This document shows, piece after piece, positions 24,632-37,750 of a stretch of 64,000 nucleotides of DNA. The notes below the pieces were generated by a model. It saw only the letters and a list, made by a program, of their open reading frames with translations. It was not told the origin of the DNA and made no database searches. The stretch is from assembly GCA_014155875.1 (NCBI GenBank), contig JACEFZ010006327.1, forward strand, positions 62,001-126,000, written 5' to 3'. The translations under genes and the position numbers were made by a program. This DNA comes from Cepaea nemoralis (Eukaryota; Mollusca; Gastropoda; Stylommatophora; Helicidae). How positions within the stretch are numbered: position 1 is the first letter of the stretch; the number at the start of each line of letters is the position of its first letter.

Positions 24632-26164
24632 GTAAATCTAAATCCAGTTTGCATTCGTAATTCTGTATTTTCAAATATCAACTTAGAGAATTCACATCTT
24701 TTAATACCATTATGATTGTCGGATACGTCGAGATTGATGGCTCAACCCCAAAGAGATAAAGGATGCAAAATCCTTTTTCCCAATGTGATCCTGCCCGTTT
24801 AATTAATTTAGCTGTACTGACTCAATTGTTTGAGACCAGAAATAAAGTTTTATAGAACCAAGGAATAACTTCAGGAAATAACTGAAAAAGTTTTATTCCC
24901 TTTTATACCCAAAATATCCTTTAATTGTTCCTTGCCTCTCCTCTACCAACTAATTAATTCTATCTAGGGTAGTTTAAAACAATTTGCCTATGACAAGTAA
25001 ACATACAATCAATACATGACATGACCTCATTTTTTAAGATTTAATAAATACAAACATGGATTTTGTAAATTGCATTAAATATTACAATTTCCTGTCATAA
25101 AATAAGGACATATACATATACAGTAAATATACAGAATTTATGTGCCAATTATAATGTGTATAATAATGTGTATAATATATTTTTTTTCCAGTGGCATGTG
25201 CTGCTAATCTTTTACTGGCCTGGATTATCTAGAAAAAAAGAACTGTCTACACTCAAAATTCTCCACTTCCAGCTTTGAGAATCCCTCTGGCTATCAATTA
25301 ATTGCTGTATGTTCTGTAGTCTTAGTGTTCCAGGTCTGAGTAGAACATAAGTTGGCTCTTGGTTTTCTTTTCCATTTTTGGCAGGTAAATGTTTAAATAA
25401 AGATTACCTCTCATATGAGATACATGGAATGGTTGCAGGTAGATAAGTTTCTGCACTACTCTATCAAGGGCATCACTAAACAATGTGCTCACTCAACAGG
25501 TGCTGCATTCAATCTTCACCAAGTCAGGTCTTGATTTACATGAGTAAGATCACTACCTGAAATTCCACCAATCACATAATTCTAATGATATCATAAACAT
25601 GACATTAGAAATGAAATGTAAATGCCTAAGAACATAACAAGTGAACACAACAAAAAGAATCTTGTTCTTAGAGAAAATAAACATAGAAGAAAGATAGTCT
25701 TGGTGTTCTCAATTAGTTATCACGAACATAGATGTTTACTCTCACAAACTCTTGAGCTGTGCGTTAATGTGCGTATAGAGTGACCAGAAATGATACCGCA
25801 CTTTAGTCATCATGTTTCAATTTTTAAGGATCTGTTCAGCTGTCTGTGTAGTTTGTTCACACGTACACATGGGTGACAGACCCGCTTTGAGTCTTCGTGA
25901 AAGACTGTCTACTCTGCTGTTTACCGTTCAGAGACGGAACATGATCACCTGTTTTGCACTATAAAAATTGTTGTCAGTGTCTCTGTAGTGGGCTTTCTTC
26001 TTAACGACCAAGATGTTGGTCCTCTTTTCATTGAAGTTTATAGATTGAATCGTATGCACGTGTGTTTTCCCCTAATTTGACAACGTGTTTGCTCTCACGT
26101 TTCTTGTTATGCCACAATATGTCAGTTTCCACCGCAATATTACTCTTCTTTTGGTATTCAATGC

Positions 26165-26167
<3 letters not shown>
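24632..26167. other. AT-rich, transposon-poor DNA (possible intron)
   Basis: If 24545-24631 is an exon, this would be its downstream intron and further gene body. A strong acceptor at 25190 is followed by a short frame in phase 0 that ends at a TGA about 84 nt later. No other exon could be supported. Confidence 0.3.

Positions 26168-26209
<42 letters not shown>
26168..26209. repeat. (GT)n microsatellite
   Basis: Pure GT array of about 42 bp. Confidence 0.95.
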
Positions 26210-26210
<1 letters not shown>

Positions 26211-26489
26211 CAATACAGTTGTTTGTCACCACTGAGGGCTTGCGGAATTGAAAATTCATCACTGTGGAATACAAACTGTTGCTATTGACAATATGCTGAT
26301 GCTGTAATGTTTAGGGCCTGATATTCGTCTGAATAGTTGGAGCAAAATATCCCAGTAAGTGTGTGCGTAGATTAAGGTCTGCGATCTGCTCAGACCTTAA
26401 TCTGTGTCGGACGATTCCAGTAGGTTGATGATTGCTATCGGTTGCATAAAATTAAATCCGTCGTTTCTCCAATAGATCTCTTCCTCTTT

Positions 26490-27840
26490 CAACACATGGT
26501 CCTCACATTTTTTTCCAGTAACTTTTATCAATATTTAATAGCGCGGACTGGGTTAGTATCTTGACGTCAGACAATTTGAATGTAGTATTGGCAGCTGCCA
26601 CGTGTTCTTTAACTTTAGCCCACACAAGTTCTATAGGGTTTAAATGAGAATGATACGGCGGAAGTCTCAAGCACCTATGGCCATGCTCTTCTATCAACTT
26701 GTCGATTTGAAATTTCTTGTTTGTTTGTTTTTTTGCGCCTGTTTTACAAGGGACAACTACTGTAGCTTGAAATATGTTTCTGGAAATGGAAATATTTTCC
26801 CTTCATAGCCATATCTATATTGCTTCCTTTGTGCCCGTTGCCGTAAGTATTTTGTCTTCTTGGGCAACAACATTGTGATATGATGCATTGTCCATGATTA
26901 GACAAGACGGTCTATTAAGGGATGGAACTACTGTATTCTCGAGTCAATCTCTAAATACATTACCATCGATCTCATTATTATAATCCCTATTGTCTGTATG
27001 CTTTGATACGAACACGAGCCCAGCATTCTGTAGTAAGCCATTATGAATACTATCAGCATAGGCTATGACCAAACGCTGTCCTTTATTACTGGGCACATAA
27101 CGCTTTATCTTTCCATCCATTGATTGCCATTCCTTTTCACTTGTGTGGTGCGCATTGATCCACGTCTCATCCAAATACACTATGTCATAATTGTCTTTGC
27201 GCATTTCCCTTATTTCACGTAGGTATCTCCTTCTCAAGGCTCCTAAATGCGGTTGCTCGCAAAGAATATTTCTACCGCCCTTGTACTTTCAAAAAGTGAA
27301 GATAATGTCCTTATAATTTTCCACAAAGTTGTTTTGGATAGCTCTATGTTATTGTTCTTTCTCAACCAAACCCTAAGTTTTCCTACAGTCACTGTTTCTT
27401 TGGCATCCAGCATTTTTATAATGCTGGATAATCCTGGATATAAAATCCTAAATTTTTATAATTTTAGGAGTCTCCGTGGCGAAGTGGTCAAGCCTTTTGA
27501 CTCGGGCTCCAAAGATCATGGGTTCGATTCCGTGCAGCATCCTTCGGTTCACAAGTTAAATTTTTCGGAGACTTCTGTGGGTCATCGCTAGAGCTGCGGA
27601 GTTCGTGCTTTGTGCGATGCTTTCCGCGCTTCGGAAAGAGACCGAGCCATATGGAATAGAACCCGGTACAATGAAGTCGACCCCGTCGACTTTTAAAAGC
27701 ATTTTTATAATAGCTCGCTTTATGACATCTTTGTCAAAGCTGTCTACAATAATCTTTCTACCTACCGTTTTGTTATTGCGTGGTGGTTTAATTTCAGATT
27801 CTTGCACCCATCGACTCAAACCCAATGCATGCACTGTTCT
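26490..27840 (-). pseudogene. IS630/Tc1-mariner-like transposase, interrupted by a SINE
   Basis: Minus-strand order: N-terminal segment EIKPPRNNKTVGRKIIVDSF and KDVIKRAIIKMLL (27834-27700), then the SINE insertion, then the continuation LDAKETVTVGKLRVWLRKNN (from 27408). The DDE core follows: DIVYLDETWINAHHTSEKEW (first acidic residue, at about 27180), LVIAYADSIHNGLL, LIMDNASYHN (second, at about 26870), and GHRCLRLPPYHSHLNPIELV (third, a glutamate, at about 26630). This is the DDE_3 type found in many arthropod and mollusc genomes. Stops and frameshifts separate the pieces, for instance near 27240 and 26700-26860. A pseudogene even without the SINE. Confidence 0.85.
27423..27697 (+). mobile_element. 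tRNA-derived SINE with 14-bp target duplication
   Basis: Contains a pol III A box (TGGCGAAGTGGTCAAGCC, from 27477) and B box (GGTTCGATTCC, 27521-27531). The identical flanks AGCATTTTTATAAT at 27409-27422 and 27698-27711 are the target duplication: removing the insert and one flank restores the mariner-like reading. About 275 bp. Confidence 0.88.
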
Positions 27841-28430
27841 TTTGTTCGGAATTTGTAATAGTATAAAACAGTTTCCTGCGATCAGCTTCTTGACAAAAAT
27901 ATGTGTACAACTTCATAGCGATACTTGAAGTGTACAATTTCTCATTAAATCCGATTGAAAAATATTCACGCATTTCAATGTTAGCGATAAGTGGTAAGAT
28001 TTAAAAAAGAAAAAAAAAACATATTAATCAGGCTTCATAAAATAACCCACATTTTGGGACACCTCTGAACAGTCCTTGTTTGAACAACGCGGGTAGTTGG
28101 CATAAGGCCAATCCCATCAAAACACTACAATATTGAACATTGAGCGCCGATTGTCTGTCTACGCTGTAAAACAATTAAAATTATGAATTTCATCTCAGAC
28201 CCGTAAATTATATACCGCATATAAACAAACTTTGAAATCTGCTGTAAAATCTCCAGAACAAAAATTTTTTTGTTGGGTAAACATAATGATAAGGTTATAC
28301 ACTAAATCTCATAATTTTCCCTCAGTTGGTTACTGAGATATGGATGTTTGTATTGCGGAAAACAAATGTGGACATACTATAATATTTGTGCCATTTGTCC
28401 AATGAGTTGATTTGCCTTAATGCACCTATT
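27835..28430. other. AT-rich non-coding DNA
   Basis: No gene or repeat recognised. Confidence 0.4.
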
Positions 28431-29340
28431 TTAGATCTCGTCTTCTGATCTGCCGTTTGATGATATTATACTTCTCAGGTACTTGAATCTCTTCACTTGT
28501 TTCAAGGGATGTTCGTTTAGGTGAATTGTTGTTGTTTGTTCTTCTTTAGTTATAGTCATTACCTCTGTTTTACTTGTGCTAATTTTCATGTTATGTTCCC
28601 TACACATTTCGTTTAGACTATTCATGTGGTCTTGTAATTCAGCTTCAGATTTTGCTATTAGTGCTTGGTCGTCCGCAAACAGGAGTTCTCTAATGGTTAG
28701 ATTTGCAGTTGGTTCTTCTTCTGTGTTCTCGTCATGCGGTATTCTTGCTATCTCTGCTTGGCTGGTTTCTTTACATATGTTGTCTATATATGTTATGAAC
28801 AAGAGAGGGGACAGGACACAACCTTGTCGTACTCTAGATCTTATGGTGAAGGGTTCTGAGTGTCCTCCAGTTGCTCTCACTATGCATTCACTGTTGTTGT
28901 ATAAAATTCTACATAGGTTTCTTAGATGTGTACTCACTCCATATTGTTTAAGGATTTGCCACAATTTATTTCTATCTACTCTATCGAATGCCTTTTCTTG
29001 GTCGACAAAGGCTAAGTAGAGTGTTTCATTGAATTCGATTGATTTTTCTATAAGTTGTCTAAGAGCAAAAATGGCATCTGTGCATCCTTTGTTTTTCCTA
29101 AATCCAAGTTGTATTTCGCTTAGCTGGGGTTCTAAAGTAGTTCGTAATTTTTTTTCAAGAATGTTGCAAAATATTTTCCCAGTATGACTCAATAGTGAAA
29201 TGCCTCTGTATTGTGTACAGTCTCTTTTGCTGCCTTTATTTTTCCAAATTGGGATAATTATGGCATTTCCCCAATCTCGCGGTGTCTGTTGTTCTACCCA
29301 AACATGATTGAATAGTCAATGTAGCCAAGCTGTTCCTAAT
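28431..29340 (-). pseudogene. LINE reverse transcriptase, truncated at both ends
   Basis: A 253-codon minus-strand frame (28431-29192). Its upstream part (to about 29340, including PRDWGNAIIIPIWKNKGSKR and YRGISLL) lies in the same or a neighbouring frame. RT motifs are LGFRKNKGCTDAIFALRQL, LAFVDQEKAFDRVDR, IRSRVRQGCVLSPLLF, the catalytic FADDQALIA and NMKISTSKTEVMTI. The thumb stops at RYLRSIISSNGRSEDEI, where the sequence ends abruptly. No RNase H. The relic at 5636-5745 belongs to the same family. Confidence 0.85.
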
Positions 29341-29365
29341 TTTCTTGCTGCTTTAATTAGTTCAT

Positions 29366-31050
29366 TTGCAGATTGCTACAAAGTACTGTAGATACATTTG
29401 TTGCATGGGCAAATAGATGGTGTGTCAGCATAAACACTGACAAGTGCAGCACCACCCTATTTAACCTCGCTTCAAAACAAAAGGCAGGGACCATCCAGAT
29501 AAATGGAACACCTCTAAGAGAAGATAAAGAACCAACATACCTTGGAGTAACATCTGATGGCAGGTTGACATGGAGAAAGCACATCAACAAAGCAGTAGCA
29601 AAAGTCAGAAGGAAAATAGCCATCCTGAGAAAGCTAAGTGGAACCACATGGGGAGCCAGTGGGAAAATACTTAGCAAAGTTTATCAACAGAGCATACGAC
29701 CACACCTGGAATACGGGTCAACTGCGTGGTGTTCGGCATTAAAATAAACACACTACAAGAGCTGGACAAAGTGCAAAATCAAGCACTTAGAGTCACCACA
29801 GGAGGGATGAGATCAACCCCTATAGTGGAAATGGAGAAGATGGGGAGGACACAAGAACTGAGTGAGCGCAGAGATACGAAAACGCTAATACATGCAGAAA
29901 AGTTCCTAGGCTAGTCAGGCCACCCTATGAAGAACAGATTTGAAAATCTAGCTATAGAGCGGTTGAAAAGAAGTAGTTTTATTCACCAGGCCAAACGACT
30001 CTGCAGAGAAAACACCGATCTGCCAACAGTTGGTATCCCCTCTAACAACTATTCCAGAGCGAAATCCATGGAAAGATGAGCATAGACTATAATTAAAAAT
30101 CCAGACAACAGTGAGAGGAATATTTTACAAGGAAGAACAGAACAGTGTGCAGCGCAGAACAACCACTCTCAGCTTCCTTGATGAAGAATACCCACAGGAC
30201 CTCTGGATCCGAGTCTACATAGATGGGGCAGCACAAAATGCTGTTCGAAATGGAGGAGCGGGAGTGTACATAGAATACCCAAATAATACTAGGGACACAG
30301 CTAGAGTACCGACAAGAATACACTGCTATAATTACGATGCTGAAATTGGGGCAATCAAGATAGCAACAGAGAAATTACTAAATACCAGCAATAGTACACA
30401 ACCTGTGATGCTATTGACCGATGCAAAATAAGTACTCGAGGCGCTCCTGTCTGGAAAATTGCCAGTACTAAGGACACTACTTTCTGAACTTAGCAGTCAG
30501 CATACGGTCACCATACAGTGGATACCATCCCCCTGTGGAGTACCCGGAAATGACAGAGCTGATTAATTGGCTAAGGAAGGAGCCAAAGAAGAACAGCCTG
30601 ATATGCCCGTTATATACCACCAAAAGAAAAGAATGATCAAATCAGTCAGAAAGCCACCAAAACCTGCTCAAGATGACTACCACGTTATGGACAGACCAGA
30701 ACAAGTCATTATTCTGCGTCTTAGAACAGGGCACAATATATTACGCAACCACATGTGTACAAAATTCAAGATTGGTAAAACAGCCATTTGCACATGTGAA
30801 TTGGCGTCGCAGACAGCAGAGCACATACTCCAATACTGCCCAAAATACAACATATCTAGGCAAACCTGTTGGCCTAGAGAGACGACAGTGGAAGATAAAC
30901 TCTATGGACCGCTGTGTGAACCTGAAAAAGACAGTTCAGTTCATACAAGAGACAGCATTACAGTTATAGACATATTTCAAGCGAACGAAAGAAGAAGAGA
31001 AGAAGAAGAAGAAGAAGAAGAAGAAGAAGAAGAAGAAGAAGAAGAAGAAG
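29366..31050 (+). pseudogene. LINE with RNase H domain and (GAA)n tail, 5'-truncated
   Basis: The plus strand gives the end of an RT (WCVSINTDKCSTTLF, PTYLGVTSDGRLTWRKHI, SIRPHLEYGSTAWCSAL), a frameshift near 29740, and the linker with DKVQNQALRVTTGGMRSTPI. An RNase H domain follows with WIRVYIDGAAQNA (first Asp), YDAEIGAIKIA (Glu), LLTDAK (Asp, then a stop) and the degenerate PSPCGVPGNDRAD. Last is the C-terminal cysteine/histidine motif CTCELASQTAEHILQYC typical of I/Jockey-like LINEs. At least three stops or frameshifts. The polypeptide runs into (GAA)n at about 30991-31050. Confidence 0.85.
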
Positions 31051-31289
31051 ATCGGTTTTCTGCATTCTCCAGTGGAATAGTCTTATCATTGTAGGTTGGA
31101 CTGGGGTCTTTGACTGCCTAGTTCCCTGCTTATGAAACCAAGAGCCTTGGCTAGTGTTCCTGGAGAAAACCCTATTAGAAAGACCACTGACCCACTTTTC
31201 TTATAATTTTATCCTCAATTTAGAGAACTGAACCCAGGCCTTAATATTCCCTAGCCAATATTCATATATTCTATATTTATATCTCATAC
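31051..31289. other. Short spacer, nothing recognised
   Basis: No repeat or gene seen. Confidence 0.4.
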
Positions 31290-31440
31290 TCCACAACCCT
31301 GTTGTGCTGTCGATCATGTATGATACCGTTGTTTTTCAATGCCAAGAGGTCAAACTGCCCAGAATAATCACTCTTGTGTAACCCCCTTGGTTTTCCCCAA
31401 TAGCTTTCCCGATGGAGCGTGCCACATAGTGGGTGCCGAG
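31290..31440. repeat. Single diverged unit of the 62-bp minisatellite plus its flank
   Basis: TGTGCTGTCGATCATGTATG...AAGAGGTCAAACTGCCCA is one unit of the repeat that forms the large array at 49790-51560. The following text (TTGGTTTTCCCC...CCCGATGG) matches the right flank of that array at 51573-51620. This locus therefore keeps the one-unit state. Confidence 0.8.
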
Positions 31441-32049
31441 AATTGCGTCACAGAAAAGGACGTGAGGAATCCGAGAAACCGAAAGCTCAGAGAATCGTAG
31501 AAGCAAGTTGTCAACGCTGACGTCAATTGACTACGGGAGACTTGTTGGGAAAATGGAAACGAAAAGGTAGTGTAATTTTGGATGCTTATGAAAATTAGCG
31601 TGGCTAACAGTTATTTGGCGAAAGATCAGTGGATGGATGACACGGACAGTTGAAGTGAAGAAGCACCAATAATGTCACGGAATGTCGCCGTTGACTGAGA
31701 ACTCTGTGGGCAGAAAGAAACTAGACAGATTGATCGAACAGCGTTAGAAATGATGGACAGACGAACAGAAGAATGAAGGTGACTAATGACTGAGAATGAA
31801 GCACAGTTCGTATGTAAAGATCTTAGATATGTATTAATCAAGTCTATTGCCGGCTTGGCATCACAGGCTCTTTAGAGAAATAACGTCGATTGATTTTACT
31901 GCCATAATCGTATGTCAGCTGAAAATAAATCAGCGACTGTTTCTGATACTCAGCAATAGTCTACCTTGTCATTACTTACTAGTTCCGGCTCCAGTTTATT
32001 TACAAGTTAATGTTGGATCATATGAGCCGTAGGATTACAGATTGACTTA
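31441..32049. other. Unique DNA, nothing recognised
   Basis: No counterpart in the related locus near 51.6 kb, so probably an insertion or a diverged 3' region. Confidence 0.35.
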
Positions 32050-32810
32050 CCGTTGATTCTTTGATGTTACTATTATATTAGAAGTAGCTGAGTCACGGTA
32101 TGGCAGAGCGGCATACATCAGCTCTGCCATTCTCATGACATGCCCAGGGAATGTAGACTGACATATTCTGATGCGAGTAACTAGTCCTCTTCGTGAGTTC
32201 ACTTCTGTCCAGATATCTGAGTTGCTCTGTCTATCCGACGACGGTGTTCTCATCATTCTATTATAAAACCACATCCCCAAAGACTCCACATAATTCCGCT
32301 CTTGTCTACCTGTTGTCCATGATTCGCTTCCATATGGCATAATTGGTTCTATGTAGCTCATAATGCATGTTTTCATCACCCCCATTAACCAGATTAATTG
32401 CAGAGAATAATCGTCATTATGTGAAATGCTGCCTTTAATTGGGCTATTCAAAGTTAACCTTCTTTATTACATTTCCCAACTGCTGTTATTAAAGTGAAAC
32501 ATAATTATGTCGATTTGTTTTAGAATTATTCAATGCACTCTGATCTTGCACTTGGCTAATAATTTCTATGTTTCTGCTACACAGATCCGTCCCTTGTTTA
32601 GGCTTTTCATTGCAAGTATATCTATCCTTTGTTGTAACTGCGTTTCAAATTCAGAGACCAAAACCATGCCATCAGCATAACGTACGTTGTTTACATTATG
32701 ACTACTGAAGGATATTTCTGCCATATCTTATATATCTCTCACTATTATATCGCTGGACAAATTAAACAGTACACAATACTGTCTAACAAGTGTTGTAAAT
32801 AAAGTTAAAG
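32050..32810 (-). pseudogene. LINE RT palm-thumb and C-terminal relic
   Basis: On the minus strand: around 32690 a decayed catalytic motif (YADGMVLVSEFETQLQQ), several stops, then the thumb SYIEPIMPYGSESWT, MWFYNRMMRTPSSDRQ and STFPGHVMRMAELM. The latter part (32100-32400) is closely related to 51640-51900, the C-terminus of the LINE at 51590-53045. Non-functional. Confidence 0.75.
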
Positions 32811-33035
32811 TGTTAAACATTTCGCAAATGTTTCTACATATACTTAAATGCTCTTTGTTGTCAATACATGTTCTTTTATTATCCACATAACGTTATCATC
32901 AATGATTACACTTTTCCACATCCTAATCATTTCTAAGTAAACAGTTTCAAATACCTAGGAAGTATGAATATCATCAAATGGTAAATCAGAAGATGAGATC
33001 TAAAATAGATGCAATAAGGCAAACCAACTCATTTT

Positions 33036-34522
33036 CCACGCAAGCGACATCAAACCCATAAGTACTTTGTCTGCTGAACCTGGGGCAATGGTAAACCCAA
33101 CAAAGGCAACAGTGACATGGTTCTCTATGAATAATCATATTGTCAACACGCCAACACCAACTATTAATATGTGTTCAAAGACTGTGGAAAAAACGCAGGC
33201 AATGAATTACCTCGGGATACGTTTTTATCGAAGCCTTGCTTATAATGAGCACATTGACAAGGTGATAATAAACGCCAAGCGGGGTTTGGCTGCAATGCGG
33301 GTGATGGCGGCAGCAAACTGTGAGCAGCGCCATCTATGCCTCCTATACGAGGTGCTGGTCATGTCTGTTTTGGAGTATGCAATGGCAATCCTGACTCTCA
33401 GCCGTAAGCAGATAGAAAGGATGGAAAGGATACAGAATAAAGCTATGCACATTATTCTTTGATGTACAAGAGATACAGCATGCAGGGCGATACGCTAACT
33501 TCTTGATTTTCCAACCATTGAAAACAGACTACAAATCTGCAGAGAACGTGCCTACCTCAGAGTCAACGCAAACACACAACATCCATTGCATAGTGAAATT
33601 AGGAAGTTGAAGGGCAGCAGGTTAAAAAGAAGAAGGTCGTGGATGGGTCAAGCGGAAGACATTCTTCAACAGGTGTGTTCACATGAGAACTTAGAACCTG
33701 GCGAGGAGTGGGTACAAGTGCCAACAGATTTCTGTACGTCCCTTTCAGTTTGCTTCCAACTGAGTCATTAATAAGACAGAAAATGCAGACAAGAAAATCC
33801 TGCTGCTGTGGAGGTGGAAGTACAAGCGTTGATTTTCGAGAATTCGTTAGACTGTGATGCTGTCATTTACACAGATGGGTCGGTCGTCCGACATGTGAAA
33901 AGCTCATGGGCCTTTACGGCTCGGGCCGGAGGGAGAGTTGTGAAGGAGGACTTTGGTGCTTTTGTTGAGACCACACGTAGCCTGGCTATGGAAGTCATGG
34001 CAGTAAGTAAAGCAATAACATAGCTCGAGACACAGACATCCACTAGGGCATGCGTCCGTAACGACTCAATGAGCATGCTCAAGATGATAGTGACGGGGTG
34101 GATCCGAAGAGAGTGGTTGCTGTCTCTGGAGCGGTCTCGGATGGTAAAGATTAGTTTCATCTTCGTGCCAGGGCATGCGGGAGTACAAGGAAATGAGCGG
34201 GCTGACAAGCTCGCAGGTATGACTAATGTGGAGGGCGGACGCGCCATGGACCAAGCTGACATTCTGGATGCGCTACGAGAAGTAAGACTTTTGCGAGAAC
34301 CAGGTCATGACTGCGAATCTACAACCATGGTCAGACTGCGAGAACAGCAAATTAAAAGAGGCGTGGCAAAACAAGAACACTACGCAGGAAGCCAAAGAAG
34401 ATTGATAAAGCAACACAGAACTGGTGTCGTTAGCCGCTACACGGTGCGGGATTTGTTGAGGAGGGAATCCGAGCACTTATGGACTGAATGGTTCGATGTG
34501 CAATGAGATGATCTGTCGACTG

Positions 34523-34593
<71 letters not shown>
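33036..34593 (+). mobile_element. 5'-truncated LINE with RNase H, (CTAA)n tail and 15-bp target duplication
   Basis: Flanked by AAACCAACTCATTTT at 33021-33035 and 34594-34608. The interior encodes the RT thumb (AMNYLGIRFYRSLAYNEHID, RQIERMERIQNKAMH), a frameshift region, then RNase H: VIYTDGSVVRHVKSS (33865), SLAMEVMAVSKAIT, NDSMSMLKMI and the active-site segment FVPGHAGVQGNERADKLAG (34160-34218). The C-terminal part ends LRRESEHLWTEWFDV, followed by a short UTR and a 70-bp (CTAA)n tail at 34524-34593. The minus-strand element at 39099-39960 is the same family. At least two frameshifts; a dead-on-arrival copy. Confidence 0.9.
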
Positions 34594-34595
<2 letters not shown>

Positions 34596-34719
34596 ACCAA
34601 CTCATTTTACAAATGGCACAATACTAAAGTACAACCATGTATCAATCGTTACTAAAATAGAACTTTACAGCACAATCTTCCTATCAATTCTGTGCTACCA
34701 GTGCCAATCCTAGACATTG

Positions 34720-35092
34720 ACAGAAAAAGATAATAGACAAATCGCAACAACAGGAATGATATTCTTGAGAAGAATATTCAATGTATCAAGAAGATATAAG
34801 CAAAGAAATCAGAACTACAGTGGAGGTTATAGCAGCTCTAGATGTTATTAGAAGGCAGCAAGTAAAATGGTTTGGCCATGCAACTAGGTTACCAAATATC
34901 AGTATACCACAACAAGAAATGATGTACAGACCAGATGGAAGCAGAGAAAGAAGCGTAAACGATGGGCAGGGGGAATAGAAGAGCCCATGGGAATATCGAT
35001 ATATGAAGCCCATAAATGGGCACTCTTCCGCTGTTTATACTTCACCTCGACACCGCAAGGTTCAAGAGGAACATGATGAGATGGGATGAATC
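34720..35092 (+). pseudogene. LINE C-terminus with GATGA tail
   Basis: Plus strand: TTGMIFLRRIFNVSRRYK-like start, then ISKEIRTTVEVIAALDVIRR, QVKWFGHATRLPN, MMYRPDGSRE and the 3' region ending (GATGA). The same organisation occurs at 55490-55870. It lies directly against a minus-strand LINE fragment at both loci, which shows that the whole arrangement was duplicated. Confidence 0.75.
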
Positions 35093-35381
35093 ATTTCTTC
35101 GTGATGAGCCGCATTAAACGCCTTAGAGTAATCAATAAAGCACACATATAGATCTGTGTTCATGTTAATATTCTCAAGATGTGTATGTCATTCAGTATGT
35201 CTTTCTTTCCACAAATCCGCATTGCTCATCCCCATTTTCTAATTTTATGTTATTTCTTATTCTTCTGATTATAATTGTCATTCGCGTTACATCTAACTGC
35301 TAACTGTGCGATGTTCTTTACAATCCACTGCATCCGATTTCTTTGGTAGAGATATGGCAATACATTTCGAGAGATCATCAG
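35093..35381 (-). pseudogene. LINE RT fragment
   Basis: Minus strand: [20 protein letters not shown] and KEHRTVS (the start of the RT palm), then decayed motifs corresponding to EDEQCGF and the DYSKAFN region. The paralogous segment is 55870-56165. Confidence 0.7.
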
Positions 35382-36200
<819 letters not shown>

Positions 36201-36593
36201 CATTCTTAATATTAGACTGTGATTTCCGTGTTCCGAATATGCTTTCTTTGTAATGTACGTACACTGTGCATGTGTTCATTATCTCTCATTTCAACACGTA
36301 CCTATCGGAAATTTTACATTATTAGTTCCCAAGATTGGTGTTCAGTTCGCTTTACCGTGTAAAAAGTGTTGCGATTATCGGCGTGAGGTGGGTGTTGCGA
36401 CATTTATCTCGTATAGGTGCCAATGTACCATCTACAAGAAACCTTGAGTACATTGTTCTTCTTTCTTCTCTCAAATTCCACAAACCTGTGGGGAATGCAA
36501 GACAGCTACAAGAATTGAATCCCACTTAGAAGTACATTAGGATGTAACGAGGCCATAAATCAGAGCAGTGCATGCAAACTGGCTTGGTTAGGA

Positions 36594-36658
36594 CTAGGGT
36601 GTTAATGTGTCCTCCACCGGATTCATACATCTCATTGTCACTGGATCCAACCCAGTGC
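36594..36658 (-). CDS. Possible terminal exon after the cysteine-rich exon
   Basis: Downstream of the exon at 36696-36821, a pyrimidine tract ending CCCCTTTAG gives an acceptor. In the inherited phase the frame runs 21 codons (TGLDPVTMRCMNPVEDTLTP) to a TAG conserved in the 62-kb copy. The implied intron is only 37 nt, and the 62-kb copy has TTTATG instead of TTTAG, so this may not be used. A read-through frame without splicing is also open. Low confidence. Confidence 0.25.
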
Positions 36659-36695
36659 CTAAAGGGGAAGAAATAAAGACACACATTTAACTTAC

Positions 36696-36821
36696 GCTCT
36701 GTGATCAGGTCAGCCCCATAGTATAATTCACTGTTAATCACAGTTATATTGCACCTGTAGGTGTTACAGTTATAATCGTAGGTAGCTCCGTTATCGTAAC
36801 ATGACCCATTTACATTACATC
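36696..36821 (-). CDS. Cysteine-rich exon A, probable secreted-protein module
   Basis: A 126-nt exon bounded by CATGTTACAG (acceptor, ending at 36822) and GTAAGT (donor, from 36695). It is phase 1-1, the symmetric phase typical of shuffled extracellular modules. It encodes about 42 residues with the pattern C-x3-NG-x-CY-x4-TY-x3-C-x-TY-x-C. That spacing resembles the first half of a von Willebrand factor C domain, but it is too short to assign. A homologous exon lies at 62745-62870. Between the two, all four cysteines and the NG, CY and TY residues are kept, yet 23 of 24 differing codons are replacements. Upstream and downstream exons were not found. Host gene, identity unknown; the pair may be exons of one repeated-module gene or of two paralogues. 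Confidence 0.65.
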
Positions 36822-37016
36822 CTGTAACATGAAAACCGTTTCAAGTTAATTGCTTAAGAACTTATGAATGACTCTTAGGAAATATTAGTAATGCTCTCAA
36901 GAATTTTTAAAAGGATATTACAAGTGTAAATACAACGTTACTTGTTAGTATTAACTATTGCTTATCCAATAATCCATAGTTTCATAATTATCATTCTTCC
37001 TGAGATCCACAACCGC

Positions 37017-37018
<2 letters not shown>

Positions 37019-37080
<62 letters not shown>

Positions 37081-37087
37081 CCACCAC

Positions 37088-37160
<73 letters not shown>
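37019..37160. repeat. (ATC)n microsatellite
   Basis: About 140 bp of ATC triplets with one ACC block. Present at the equivalent place in the duplicate (63076-63255). Confidence 0.96.
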
Positions 37161-37161
<1 letters not shown>

Positions 37162-37750
37162 GGTGACTCAGTCTGAAGGCTTTTGTTGAAGTAATCTCAT
37201 CATTTTACCCAGAGTCCTTTATTTTCAGTAACTCTATACAGCTCTGCATGGATCTCTTTGCTGTGTATGTCTGTGCATGGTAGTTACTTCTAAGAATCAT
37301 TTGTTTTTCTTGTTGTATCTAATTCTTATGTCAGATGATCATGAATAAATATTTCTGGGTGATAATCAGGCCCCATCAAAAGCACGCCAGGTCATCATTC
37401 TTACATACATCGACTGGTTGCTTCCATTATCTTATGGTTGTAACAGTACCACTGTTTCAAAGATGGATCACTTGATACGTGTCGTAGGTAAATGGTAATT
37501 ATTGTTGTCATTGATGATCAATAGGAGAATGTGATAACATACAGTTGAAACATGGTAACCATAAGTCACTGGACACAAATTCACGAATCCACGAAAGCAT
37601 CAGTGTTTGTTGTACTTTCATATTAATTTACTATCTTACTTACATGCGTACTTACTTGCTTATGTTCCTACTTACCGATGTTCTTAATTACTTACTTACG
37701 TTCTTATTTACTAACGTTCATGCACACTTACATTATTACTTTCTTAAGTG
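37161..37750. other. Non-coding part of the segmental duplication
   Basis: Aligns with 63256-63850 at roughly 85-90% by eye. Ends in CTTA-rich tetranucleotide sequence. No gene recognised. Confidence 0.6.

Noticed and set aside
36526..36741. 71-residue read-through frame past the cysteine-rich exon (74 residues at 62515-62739)
   Set aside because: It runs through a GTAAGT donor, and the sharp drop in divergence at that donor indicates intron. It cannot be fully excluded because the alternative 37-nt intron is unusually short.
36942..37166. Poly-Ile / poly-Met frames, and the His-rich frame at 62988-63281
   Set aside because: ATC microsatellite translations.
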